From Pictodentalium vernedei (taxonomy: Eukaryota; Mollusca; Scaphopoda; Dentaliida; Dentaliidae): a stretch of DNA of 64,000 bases. Position numbers and translations under genes: made by a program. The stretch covers positions 31,053,023-31,117,022 of the forward strand of contig CM062291.1 of assembly GCA_031216915.1 (NCBI GenBank), in the 5' to 3' direction. A model generated the notes under the pieces. The model was not told the origin of the DNA. It did no database searches and was given only the letters and a program-made list of their open reading frames with translations. This document shows positions 52,341-61,803 of this stretch, one piece after another (position 1 is the stretch's first letter; every line of letters starts with the position of its first letter).

Positions 52341-53570
52341 TATGAGATCAAGATGGCAACAAGATAGCATTTCATTTCTTATTTCAGCATATTAAAACAT
52401 CACAAATGTTTGCGATCATTTTTTCTACAACATACAGTCTTTGGGTATACTTTCAAGTAAAATTCCAAGTGCCTTTTGCAATTGCAGATAGGAATATAAG
52501 AGGCAAGCAGTTACTCGCACGTGTCCATTTTGTGTCTTAATTCCATTTTCTGGTGAGCTCCTTGCCACTTGCCTGATGATTTTGTTGAAAAATGAAATAT
52601 GATGAATATTTTTTCATTATAACCCAACAAAGTGGGAAGCTGAACGACTACCGAAAAAAGGATTTACATGAAATGTTCTTTGCTAAAATATAAAATAACA
52701 ATCTACTTTCAGGCAGACACCAAGTTGTCAAGCGGTTGCCAGCTATTTTTTATGTCAATTTTTGTTCCCAATTTTCAATTTATTCAATATATAAGACAAA
52801 ATAGCATAGAGTCGAATTGAGAACTTATCTGAAGTGAGACGCACAGTTAACAAAAGTATTTTTGATGAAAGAATGTTATGACGAGTGTTTGTCATATTCA
52901 GTGCAAAATTTGTTCACAGAACTCAAATGCAATAAAATCGCATGGCAGCTGTACAGGGAAAGCCAAAAAAGGCATGCTGAATTACGTTATTGGGACGAAT
53001 TATATTTCAAAATATAAATTAATGTGGCACATAAGTGGCAAAGCACACTGAATTGCATTGCCATTAGTGAGTGCTCCCCAAATTGATGCCAGACTGCCCG
53101 TGGGGTCTCCCTGTGAGTTCATTTTTTTTTTAGCTTAATCAAATCACGTCATTGCTGATTTGCAGACTTCATTCCTTGCCTTGATTTGACAAGTCACAAC
53201 ATTGAAGAATACTCAATATTGAATAAAGTGGAAAAAAGATGTAAGTAAAAAGGCATCTTGCATAACAGCATAATGTAACAACAGTGGTTTGGGTTTTGTC
53301 GGCTGCATATTAATAAAATTAAATTGATCAAAGATCATATTTTTCAATTAACTGATCTGCAAGCAGTAACAATAATAATGGTCTGCGACATATATTATTA
53401 TAGCTCCTGACAGAAAAAGTTCATTACATAACTTTTCTCTCAACGTTATGAGTGATTCATTAAATTGCTTGCCTTACGTCAATTTAGGAGAGCAGCTCTT
53501 TACTCGCGCACAGCTTATTTTAGGAGAGTGCCTATTTGCTCGCCTTCATTTTTCTTATAAATATCCAGGT
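52341..53570. other. Unannotated AT-rich stretch
   Basis: No gene, repeat family or RNA recognised on either strand. Confidence 0.5.
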
Positions 53571-53588
53571 CTGCAGTTGTTTCTAGGA

Positions 53589-53896
53589 GTCTTGGCTGCC
53601 TATGTAGGCAGTCTTGGCTCCCTATGTAGGCAGTCTTGGCTCCCTATGTAGGCAGTCTTGACTCCCTATGTAGGCAGTCTTGGCTCCCTATGTAGGCAGT
53701 CTTGGCTCCCTATGTAGGCAGTCTTGGCTCCCTATGTAGTAAGTCTTGACTCCCTATGTAGGCAGTCTTGGCTCCCTATGTAGGCAGTCTTGGCTCCCTA
53801 TGTAGGCAGTCTTGGCTCCCTATGTAGGCAGTCTTGGCTCCCTATGTAGGCAGTCTTGGCTCCCTATGTAGGCAGTCTTGGCTCCCTATGTAGGCA
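53589..53896. repeat. 22-bp minisatellite, 14 units, inside a hairpin
   Basis: Unit GTCTTGGCTCCCTATGTAGG plus CA, 14 units with few variants (GACTCCC, AGTAA). The array is flanked by GCAGTTGTTTCTAGGA and TCCTAGAATCAACTGC, inverted arms of a palindrome, and ends with GCCAAGAC, the complement of the unit start. It looks like a hairpin loop that expanded. Confidence 0.9.
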
Positions 53897-53984
53897 GCCA
53901 AGACATTCCTAGAATCAACTGCAAAGTCACAGAATGTGTAGACTGCCAAAGTGGAGCAAAAATGTGTTAAAATCTCCAGATCCT

Positions 53985-54420
53985 TGAGAGTTTTAAAGTT
54001 GCATAATTTAAGGCATGAAAAAATTAAAAATCTGTTTCTCAGGCCCTCCTGCATGGTCCTTTTTGCTGCCGCATGCTCTCTTTTTATAACCAATGTAAAC
54101 TTTACAAAAATAATAATTAAATGGTTTATGTCCGATATTTTACCCAAGTTAAAAAAATGGTAAATTTGTCTCTTGAGTGCAAGAAGGCTTTGCAATGCTT
54201 TAGCATTGCAAAGCCTTCTTGTTCTCAAGGGATGAAATGCACCACCGCCCATGCTATTCCGTAGATTATGAGGTCTAAAACATAAACCAAGAATATGAAC
54301 TTTTGATGGCAAAGAAACAGTTACAGAAATAAAAAATAAAATAAAAAACCGCTCGGTCACATGCAATTTTACAAATAATGGCCTGAGAAACAGAAGATCT
54401 ACTTTGTGTGGCCTAATTGA
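53985..54420. repeat. GGCCTAAAA palindromic MITE, copy 3
   Basis: TCTGTTTCTCAGGCCCTCC near the left, GGCCTGAGAAACAGAAGATC near the right, and a strong inner hairpin AAGAAGGCTTTGCAATGCTT and complement. Confidence 0.7.
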
Positions 54421-54717
54421 AAAGTCGTAAAATGTGTGTGGACAACTGAAAAATGTAAAAGTTGTGTGACCTGTTTACCTGGTATTAAGTACTTGCATGT
54501 TTTGGAAGTAGTTTTCTTGGTATTGACCTATTCATTATTTCCAATGATGCTCCACAAACAGTCATGGAAATTTATTTTATAATGTCATGGAAAGAAGGTG
54601 GTATTTTTTTTGTTACAAGGTGCATGAAACATGTTATAGAAATTGACTTTAATGACTAATTTTGAACTCAGCTTATGCCATTCATTGAATGACCCTATCA
54701 CCAATACACCACAGTTT
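54421..54717. other. Unannotated stretch
   Basis: Nothing recognised. Confidence 0.5.
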
Positions 54718-54730
54718 AAATGTTATAAAA

Positions 54731-55105
54731 GGGGGCGCAGTGGCTCAGTAGGTAGAGGTGCAGGCTGCAAGCTGAGAGGTCCTCGGTTCGAACCCCACCT
54801 GTGGCAACCACGTTGTGTCTTTGGGCAAGACACTTCACCCCCCATTGCCTACGTGGGGGCATGGTGACGTTGTGTACTAAGGCGTACTGCACGTCGATGG
54901 TGCACCTGTCTTCAACCAATGCTAACCCTGCTTGTGTGGAGTTCGTATGTTGGGGAGCTGACAATTGCTCGCCGTTGCTCGGTGGTTCTCTCCGGGTACT
55001 CCGGCTTCCTCCACCCGTAAAACTGTCGCGGTCATGATTAGCCATTGTGCAGAAATATGTGACTTTAAACCCCAATAAATAAATAAATAAAATAAATAAA
55101 TAAAT
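54731..55105 (+). mobile_element. Full-length SINE with tRNA-derived head
   Basis: The head has an A box (TGGCTCAGTAGG) and a B box (GGTTCGAACCC) of the RNA polymerase III promoter. The body includes TTGGGCAAGACACTTCACCC, and the tail is (AATA)n. Perfect 13-bp target duplications AAATGTTATAAAA lie at 54718-54730 and 55106-55118. Shares body and tail with the 5S-headed SINE at 49053 and with truncated copies at 35875 and 29895. Confidence 0.92.
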
Positions 55106-55119
55106 AAATGTTATAAAAA

Positions 55120-55479
55120 GGCAATCAGTGTTATTAAGTGGAATGTTTTATTTAATTGAAGATAATCTTCTCGTAGTTGTGACAATAAATGTTTCTCAGA
55201 CCCACTAACTGTTGAACATTAACCGATCAATCTCAGAATCGAGCCTTTGGTAACTTTTTCAACTAGGAAATTTTATGCCAATATGAACAATTCTTTTTTC
55301 TGTCAAAATCTATGTGAAAAGTATGAAATTGATAAGTTCTGTCCCACTCCCAGATAATTGTTGATTTTAATACTACAGGTCATTTGATGTAATAAAAAAG
55401 CTTTGAAAAATAGTCCCAATAAATAAACATGTGTTAATTTACTCAGTGTGTGTGTGTTGTTTGTTACCATTTTTATTAC
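55120..55479. other. Unannotated stretch between SINE and LINE
   Basis: No gene recognised. The LINE 3' end probably lies near 55450-55480, beside a (TG)n tract. Confidence 0.45.
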
Positions 55480-55565
55480 ATCACAAATTGCTGATGGCAG
55501 GTGCCTAATAATAACACTTTGGCCAGCCGCTGTTTTGTCGCGGTTCTCGTATGAGAAGGCCTTGG

Positions 55566-58500
55566 TTACCCATGTTCTACCAACTGCCTCCCTATTCCCA
55601 CGCTTCTTCTCTCCTCCCAACACTCGGAGACGAACTGCTTGATGACATCCCTTGCCCCATTCTTCCCAATCTCTCCGATTAGTATATTAACCCTCTCCAT
55701 TGAGTCGCCCCTTAACCACATGTCCATAATTCTCCCATCCCACTTCTCCATTATACTCCCTGTGAATCTTGTTCTTTTTGACTGGTATTTTGGGCATTCT
55801 ATAAGAAAGTGTTCCAGGGTCTCCACCACGCCCAAGTTACACATCTGGCACTCCTTTTCACTGTTTTTCCCAATTTTTCCCCTCAGCTCCAGGGACCGCG
55901 ACCTCAGCTTGAACAACAGTGACCCCCCCTCTCCTCCCAAAGGTGCCATCAAGGTACTCTTCCCTTTCTCTGACGATCTTTTTGCCCTGGTTTGCCCCAA
56001 TGTCAAGGTCCGAGATCTCCAGTGAGTAGTTTTCTACCAGCTCCCTCACTTGGACCATTCACCCCGTCTTGATATTTGAGTTGAAAGTTCTCAGGAACAT
56101 TACTTTACACCATCGGCTATCGGGGAGATTTACCAAATAATTAAGATAACCGAGTTTCAATAGGTCTATCCTGTCCTTGATCCTCATCCACCCAAGCTCA
56201 CCCCTGATTGCTTCTAGCGCTGCGGCATTACTCGAGCCTGTTATCCAATGGCCTGCATCGTTCTGCAGGATTTCCAAGCTCTTAACGGCTGTCTGGTTTA
56301 GGGGTACAACTTCCGTACCGTATGTTATACTTGGCAGACCCACCATTTCCCAAATGGTATTCCCCACGAAAACCTTATTGAAACTGTTTCTCCCTATAAG
56401 TTTCATTTGGTTAAGGATTCGCTTCCCCTTCAGAATCAATTTATTTGTGTGGTTTTGGTAGATGCCTCTTCCTGTGATGTTTATATTTACCCCCAGGTAC
56501 TCATAGTCACTAGTCTCTCCTACACTAAGAAGTCTACTGCTACCTTCCGGAATGCAGAACTCCCCCACTCTCCACCTTTGAGTGGGGTCCCCTTTGCGGC
56601 CCACAGGTATAACTTCGCTCTTGCTTTCATTGAGTTTGAGTCTCCATTTGCTCCCATATTTCCCAACAATTCCCAGCATCTTCGCTAGCCCCTTTTCGTT
56701 TTCTGACACTAGCACCATATCGTCTGCAAAAAATAGCCCTGGGATCTTCAAGTCACCAACTGCAACCCCCTCGTCGCTATGCGGGAGTTCATCTCCTAAA
56801 CCTTTGATGTACAATGCAAAAAGAATTGGCGAAAGGATACACCCCTGTTTTAGGCCTATCTCCATAGGCACACGTTTTGTTGTAATATTTCCCAGGCTAA
56901 GTTCACTCTGTACATCTTTATATAATGCTTTCATAATCCCAACAAACTCGCCCCCTAAGCCCAGAGCCTCCACCTTGCACCACATACCCTTCCTCCTTAC
57001 TCTATCGTATGCCTTTTTAACATCCAAAAAGGCCATGAACATCTTTTTCTTTTTTGCTTTCGCGGATTCTATCATTTGGGATAGCGTGAAAAGATGGTCA
57101 GTGACTCTCCTTCCCTTCCTGAAGCCATTCTGGATTTCTCCCAAAAAACCCTTCTCTTCAATCACCTCCTCTAATCTCCCATACAGGACTTTACAAAAGA
57201 CTTTTCCAATGTTGCTGCTGACAGAGATCCCTCGATAGTTATCCAAGACGTCTTTTTCTCCCTTTTTGTGAATAAATGTCACTTTACTTTCCCTCCACTC
57301 CTTTGGGACCTCTTGTTTTTCTATGGCTAAATTGAATAGGGCCGTTAGGCTTTCCAAGAGTTCCTCTCCCCCTTTTTTGATAAACTCGTTAGGAATTTCG
57401 TCCACTCCTCCGGCTTTTCCATTCTTCAAATTTGAGATCACCCTTCGCACCTCCTCAGTTTTGATTTCGCTGCACACGAAGTCCGATAGATTTTCCTTGA
57501 CCTGGTTCGGACACTCTGGTGGGTTCCCCATGCTCCATCACTTATTGTTTACCTTTTCCCATTGCTTGACTAGTTCTAATTCAATTTGATCTCGCTCTTC
57601 TGTAACTCTGCCATCTACTTTAATGCTCTGCGGGTTATTCCCTTTATTACGTTTGTTCACCCATTTCCAAAATACACTCGAACTCGACCCCCCCCCCCCC
57701 CCTCCTCCCCCTGTCGTTCTTATCGTCCTAATAAGATTGCTATTTCGCACTCTCCAGTTGTCGTCTTTAATCTTGTTTACTTTATTTCGTGCTTGTTGGT
57801 ATTCTTCCTTTGCTACCATGGCCTCATTGCTATCCACCCCCCTCAAGTTTTCTACTTCTGTATGCAGCACATTTAGCTACTCTAACCTTTATGGCCCTTT
57901 TCAGTTCTTCGTTCACTCTGTACCCAAGTTCCTGTGTTGGCACCCTGATCTTTCCTACACTTTCCTTCCCTGCCTCCACTAGGCTCTCAACTATGGCATC
58001 GGCCATCTTCTGGACACTGCCCCCCTTGTGTACGGCTGCAAGCTTTGGTTTCAGTTTTTCTTCGAACTTCGCCCAGTCGGCATCCTTTTTGAGTTCCAAA
58101 ACCTCCTTGAAGCTTCCTTTCCTTTTCTCTAGGTTTTTGGCCCTCATCGTCACTGTAATCAAGTTCTGATCACTATTCAACTCCATTTTGCACTCATCAT
58201 CCACTCCTACCCCTATCACCTCCCTCCATAAATTCATATCTGTGAGAATGTAGTCAATTATTGATTTTCTGTCATTTCTCTCCCAAGTCCATTTCCCCTT
58301 ACATCTAGCGTCCCTGTTCAGAATCTTCAGACCGAGCTCATTTGTGAAGTTCAACAGCTTCCTTCCATTCCTGTTGACTTTCTTGTCCCCACCCTCTTTG
58401 CCTTCTTCCTTATCACCTATGTGTCCATTAAAGTCGCCCATCATAATTATACCGAGCCCCCAGTTTTCTAGTTCAGTGATATTGGACCTTAGTGTTGAGT

Positions 58501-58989
58501 ATATAGAGTCATTCCACTCGGGTCTACTTCCCTCCACCACACAGTACACAATCCCAAGGGCAATACTTTTGTTTCTCAGACTGATCTTTACCCATCCAAT
58601 TTCTTTTGACACCTCAGCCGGGGTGATGATATCTTCCAGATCTGTGATCAGCGACGGTTTTAAATCCTCTTTAATGTACATGCCTACCCCTCCCCCTTTT
58701 TCTGGCCTTCCGTTCGCCCTACACCTATCCACACACACCTGCTTACTTGGTCTACCCGTTCCTCGTGTCTTACCCACGTCTCGCTTAACCCCATGATATC
58801 AAACTCCTCTGCCTCGATCAATGTAGCAATTTCGCTTACTTTCCGGTGGAGACCCTGGATGTTGCTATAACCCACTTTCAGGGTACCGAGGTTCATTAGC
58901 TTCCGCCTACTGGGCCCATTTTTTTCTGGCGCTAGTCTTGGTAAACTTATTCTGTCCCCCTCTCTCTTGTTCACCCCACCTATGTCCAC
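55566..58989 (-). pseudogene. LINE ORF2: endonuclease, reverse transcriptase, Cys/His end
   Basis: Endonuclease: KVGYSNIQGLHRKVSEIATL and LSETWV at the start, MMGDFNGHIGD, SIIDYILTD, and a final SDQNLI block, so most APE-type motifs are present. RT: VTFIHKKGEKDVLDNYRGIS, NGFRKGRR, AFLDVKKAYDRV, GLKQGCILSP, FADDMVLVSE. The C-terminus has CQMCNLGVVETLEHFLIECP. Damage: a shift near 58700-58780 within the endonuclease, another near 57830-57870 before RT, in-frame stops at 57538-57540 and 56059-56061, and a shift near 55860-56000. A G-run (GGGGGGGGSSSS in protein) lies at ~57690. Non-functional as it stands. Confidence 0.8.
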
Positions 58990-58994
58990 TCTAG

Positions 58995-60280
58995 TTATAC
59001 TTGCCTCTGACCTCCCACCCCGCTCCTCTCCAAAAAAGGCTCTGCTACCCGTAGAATTTTATCCCCCAATACCTGTTTCCCCACCCTGCTAAGATGCAGA
59101 CTGTCACGCCTGCACATGCTCCCATTGTCCCAAAACGTGTTCCAATGGTCGATAAAGGGTATTCCCAGATCAACACAGTAGTCCTCCAACTCTTCATTTA
59201 GCGCCAAAATCCTTGAGTTCCGTTCGTCCCCACCTCCAAGGACAGGAAGGACCCCGGATACGACTACCCTTGCATTCCTACTTAGCAGTTTGCCGACTAA
59301 GCCTCTGTACGACTCCACCAAACTTACTGACCTTCTCTCCCTGATATTGTTGGTCCCCACATGGACCACCACTACCGGTTCCAGTCCTGACCCTGCCACA
59401 ATGCCATCTACCCGGTCCCTGAGATCCTACACCTTCGCCCCCGGAAAGCACAAGACTGTTCGATTGGAACTATCAGGACCACAAACTACATTGTCAATCC
59501 CACATACAATGCTGCTCCCCGCTACAACTAATTTTCTTCTTCTGGCCCCAGTTCCTATATCATCTGCACCTCCTCTCGTTTTACAAGCTCCTGGCCCCCT
59601 CTTTCTCTTGACCGCCCTCCTTACCCCGCCTGGCCTATCATCATCAACAACCTTCTCACCCCCCACACTTTCCCCCTCACTCTTGTCCCCAGGGGTATTA
59701 GAGTCTAAAACACTAAACCTGTTTTCTAAACACCGCCTAGCAACCTTGGCAGCCTTACGCCGACTCTGGCTTCCAGACTTGACGCAGCCCTGACCTGACG
59801 CAACCTTCCGAATTTTCCTATTAGAACCCCCCTCCTCTGTTACACCCCCCACATCAAGCATTATTCCCCACGTTTCCTGCTTCCCAGTTTCCTCCTTGAG
59901 TCCACAATGACCTTCCACCCACCTTCCACCTCATCATCGTAGGTAACCTTCAACAGGGTAACTCCAGATACACTGGCCCTCCCCAACCTCCCTCTCAGCT
60001 CTGCAATCTCCCGCTCGAATCCAACACACTTCTCTAACAACTGTAAAGTATCCCTGCAATTCGCACATACCCCACTACTCTCCATTGGCCGACCACCACC
60101 ATACCTCATATTACACTGTCTGCACGCCTCCGGATCCTCATTCTCCGCCACCTGCACCCCTCGACTCACCTCCCCCAGACCTCCCTTGGTACCCATACTT
60201 ACCTCCGTCTGAACACCCGTTGTGCACTTACCACTCATGATTATAAATATTATGTAGAATCTCATGACCAAAAACACCAA
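58995..60280 (-). pseudogene. LINE ORF1: zinc cluster, coiled coil, SGNH esterase
   Basis: N-terminal part (60280-59861): CRQCNMRYGGG and CANCRDTLQLLEKCVGFERE give a Cys pair cluster followed by a short coiled coil. A frameshift in ~59861-59918 leads to a basic linker and KLVVAGSSIVCGIDNVV, then an in-frame TAG at 59427-59429, then VVVVHVGTNNI, and DSLHLSRVGKQVLGDKIL. GSSIV, GTNN and DSLHLS fit blocks I, III and V of SGNH hydrolases, with Ser and the Asp/His pair visible. Esterase-bearing ORF1 proteins are RNA-binding partners in CR1-type LINEs. Confidence 0.72.
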
Positions 60281-60290
60281 GTGTGCCTGT

Positions 60291-60864
60291 GATTAAGTTT
60301 TAGAAAAAATAACAGTGTAAACTGAAACCATGAATCAACTCTCCTTATAAAAAAATTAAATATTTAGAGGATATCTAGTGTTTTTGAATGGATACCGAAA
60401 ATTATCTCATGAGTGATCGAGACAAATGGCTAGTTTTTTCTTTTTATTATACGCTTTTTTCTGATCATTCCTATTGATAATTCCACTTGTTTCAACCTTC
60501 AATTGATGCATGAAAGTAAACAGCTGATGCGCATTGATACACGGAAGTGATTTGAAAGATACTCAGAACAGGTAATGTCTTGCGATCTGTTTCAGCTGGC
60601 AGGTTTCATGCATCAATTCAAGATGAATGTGTGTTGAATTATTGCTGGTATGATTGGTATCCACTCGAAAACACTAGATTTTCTTTTTCATTATACGTTT
60701 TTAGAACAAATTGATCATTTCCAGTGATAATTTGACTCGTATTCACCTCAAAGTGACCTGTGAGTCTTGTAACAGCAGCTTAGCAGTGATTTCTTATGGC
60801 CTCTTGAGGCAGCCAATTCATGACTAGAAACCACTGCCGATTTGACACCTCTTTTGATTGTACG
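60291..60864. repeat. Inverted-repeat element and short hairpin
   Basis: ATCTAGTGTTTTTGAATGGA near 60377 and TCCACTCGAAAACACTAGAT near 60660 form inverted ends. CTAGWTTTTTCTTTTTATTA-like text recurs inside both. At 60783-60835 a decayed hairpin of the CTTGGCTGCC type. No gene. Confidence 0.5.
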
Positions 60865-61086
60865 TTAACCCTCTACCCAACATAACGTCCAAAACCGGCC
60901 AGCGCTTTTCTAAAAGATCGCCCATTAATTTTCATTATTTTTTGTCTCAAAAACATAAGTTATGAAATCATTAGAATGAGCTCGTTCCAATGAGGGGTCA
61001 TAACCTATGTTTTTGAGACAAAAAATTAGTTATTCAAGATTTTTTTGGCAAGTGTCGTCTGCTTTTCATGTTAGGTAAAGGGTTAA
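60865..61086. repeat. piggyBac-like MITE, type A, opposite orientation
   Basis: Starts with the CCAAAACCGGCCAGCGC side and ends with GCTTTTCATGTTAGGTAAAG, the reverse of most copies. The hairpin is partly decayed. Confidence 0.8.
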
Positions 61087-61440
61087 AGTACCTGTTCTAA
61101 GTTGACAAAGTTTGTCAAAGTCACATAGAGACCTACAAATGTTTATAGATTCCAGGGGCTGGTATTAAAGAGAAGCCAATATGTACAGGGTATCCCCTCC
61201 ATGTAATGCAACTATGGAAGCTTTCATACTTTATTTGAGGAGAGTGTTAAGTCACCCTTCTGTCATTTTCAAAGCTACAGGCCTCTAATGGGCGTTGAAA
61301 GTTACCTTAAACTCTAATGAACATAAATCAAGCCCCTAAAAAATGAACTTATTGCTTCAAATCATGATTTAGACTGCACAGTTTGTTAAGGCTTTACCCT
61401 CAACACTACATTAAAGCAGTTTAAAGCAAGTGTTTTTGTT
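61087..61440. other. Unannotated stretch
   Basis: Nothing recognised. Confidence 0.5.
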
Positions 61441-61448
61441 TGTGGAAC

Positions 61449-61620
61449 TTTTTAACTGATTGAGTGCTAGAAGTTACTATCATGGCTTTCAGAAAAATGA
61501 GGGTCCCAGAGTAAAGGCCAACATTTTCCTTCCTCATATTTTATATTCAGTCAAATAATATTTTGTTCATATAATTTGTTTCATTATACATTGCTGGAGA
61601 GTACTTGTGGGCACTCTTAG
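61449..61620. repeat. GCACTCTCC-family MITE, truncated
   Basis: TTAACTGATTGAGTGCTAGA start and a decayed GGAGAGTACTTGTGGGCACT loop; the right half is missing. Confidence 0.5.
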
Positions 61621-61803
61621 AGTCGCACAGTATTTCAATATACCGAATATTTTCAGCATTGAAAACTATACCTTACCGTTACCATGGGTAAATAAAATAT
61701 TTGGTGTACCGAAAACCTGGTATTACCCCTTTATTTCCAAATGAAACAAAATACTGCATTTTGATTGACTGAGAGGTACGTTGTAACTTGCAATCCACAG
61801 TTG

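Larger units (their letters stand above)
55480..60290 (-). mobile_element. LINE (CR1-like build), nearly full length, inactive
   Basis: Minus-strand element with ORF1 (zinc cluster, coiled coil, esterase), then ORF2 (APE endonuclease, RT, C-terminal Cys/His motif). Clear frameshifts and stops in both ORFs. ORF1 with an SGNH-type esterase is known from the CR1/L2 side of LINEs, so I place it there with moderate confidence. Ends are approximate. Confidence 0.75.

Noticed and set aside
53589..53896. A CRISPR-like array
   Set aside because: Units are directly adjacent 22-bp copies without spacers, in a eukaryotic hairpin context.
54731..54800. A tRNA gene
   Set aside because: A and B boxes are present, but the sequence continues into a SINE body with an (AATA)n tail and a 13-bp target duplication.
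56177..58796. Plus-strand ORFs across the LINE
   Set aside because: They are antisense shadows of the RT and endonuclease, rich in Ser/Pro/Leu with no motif.
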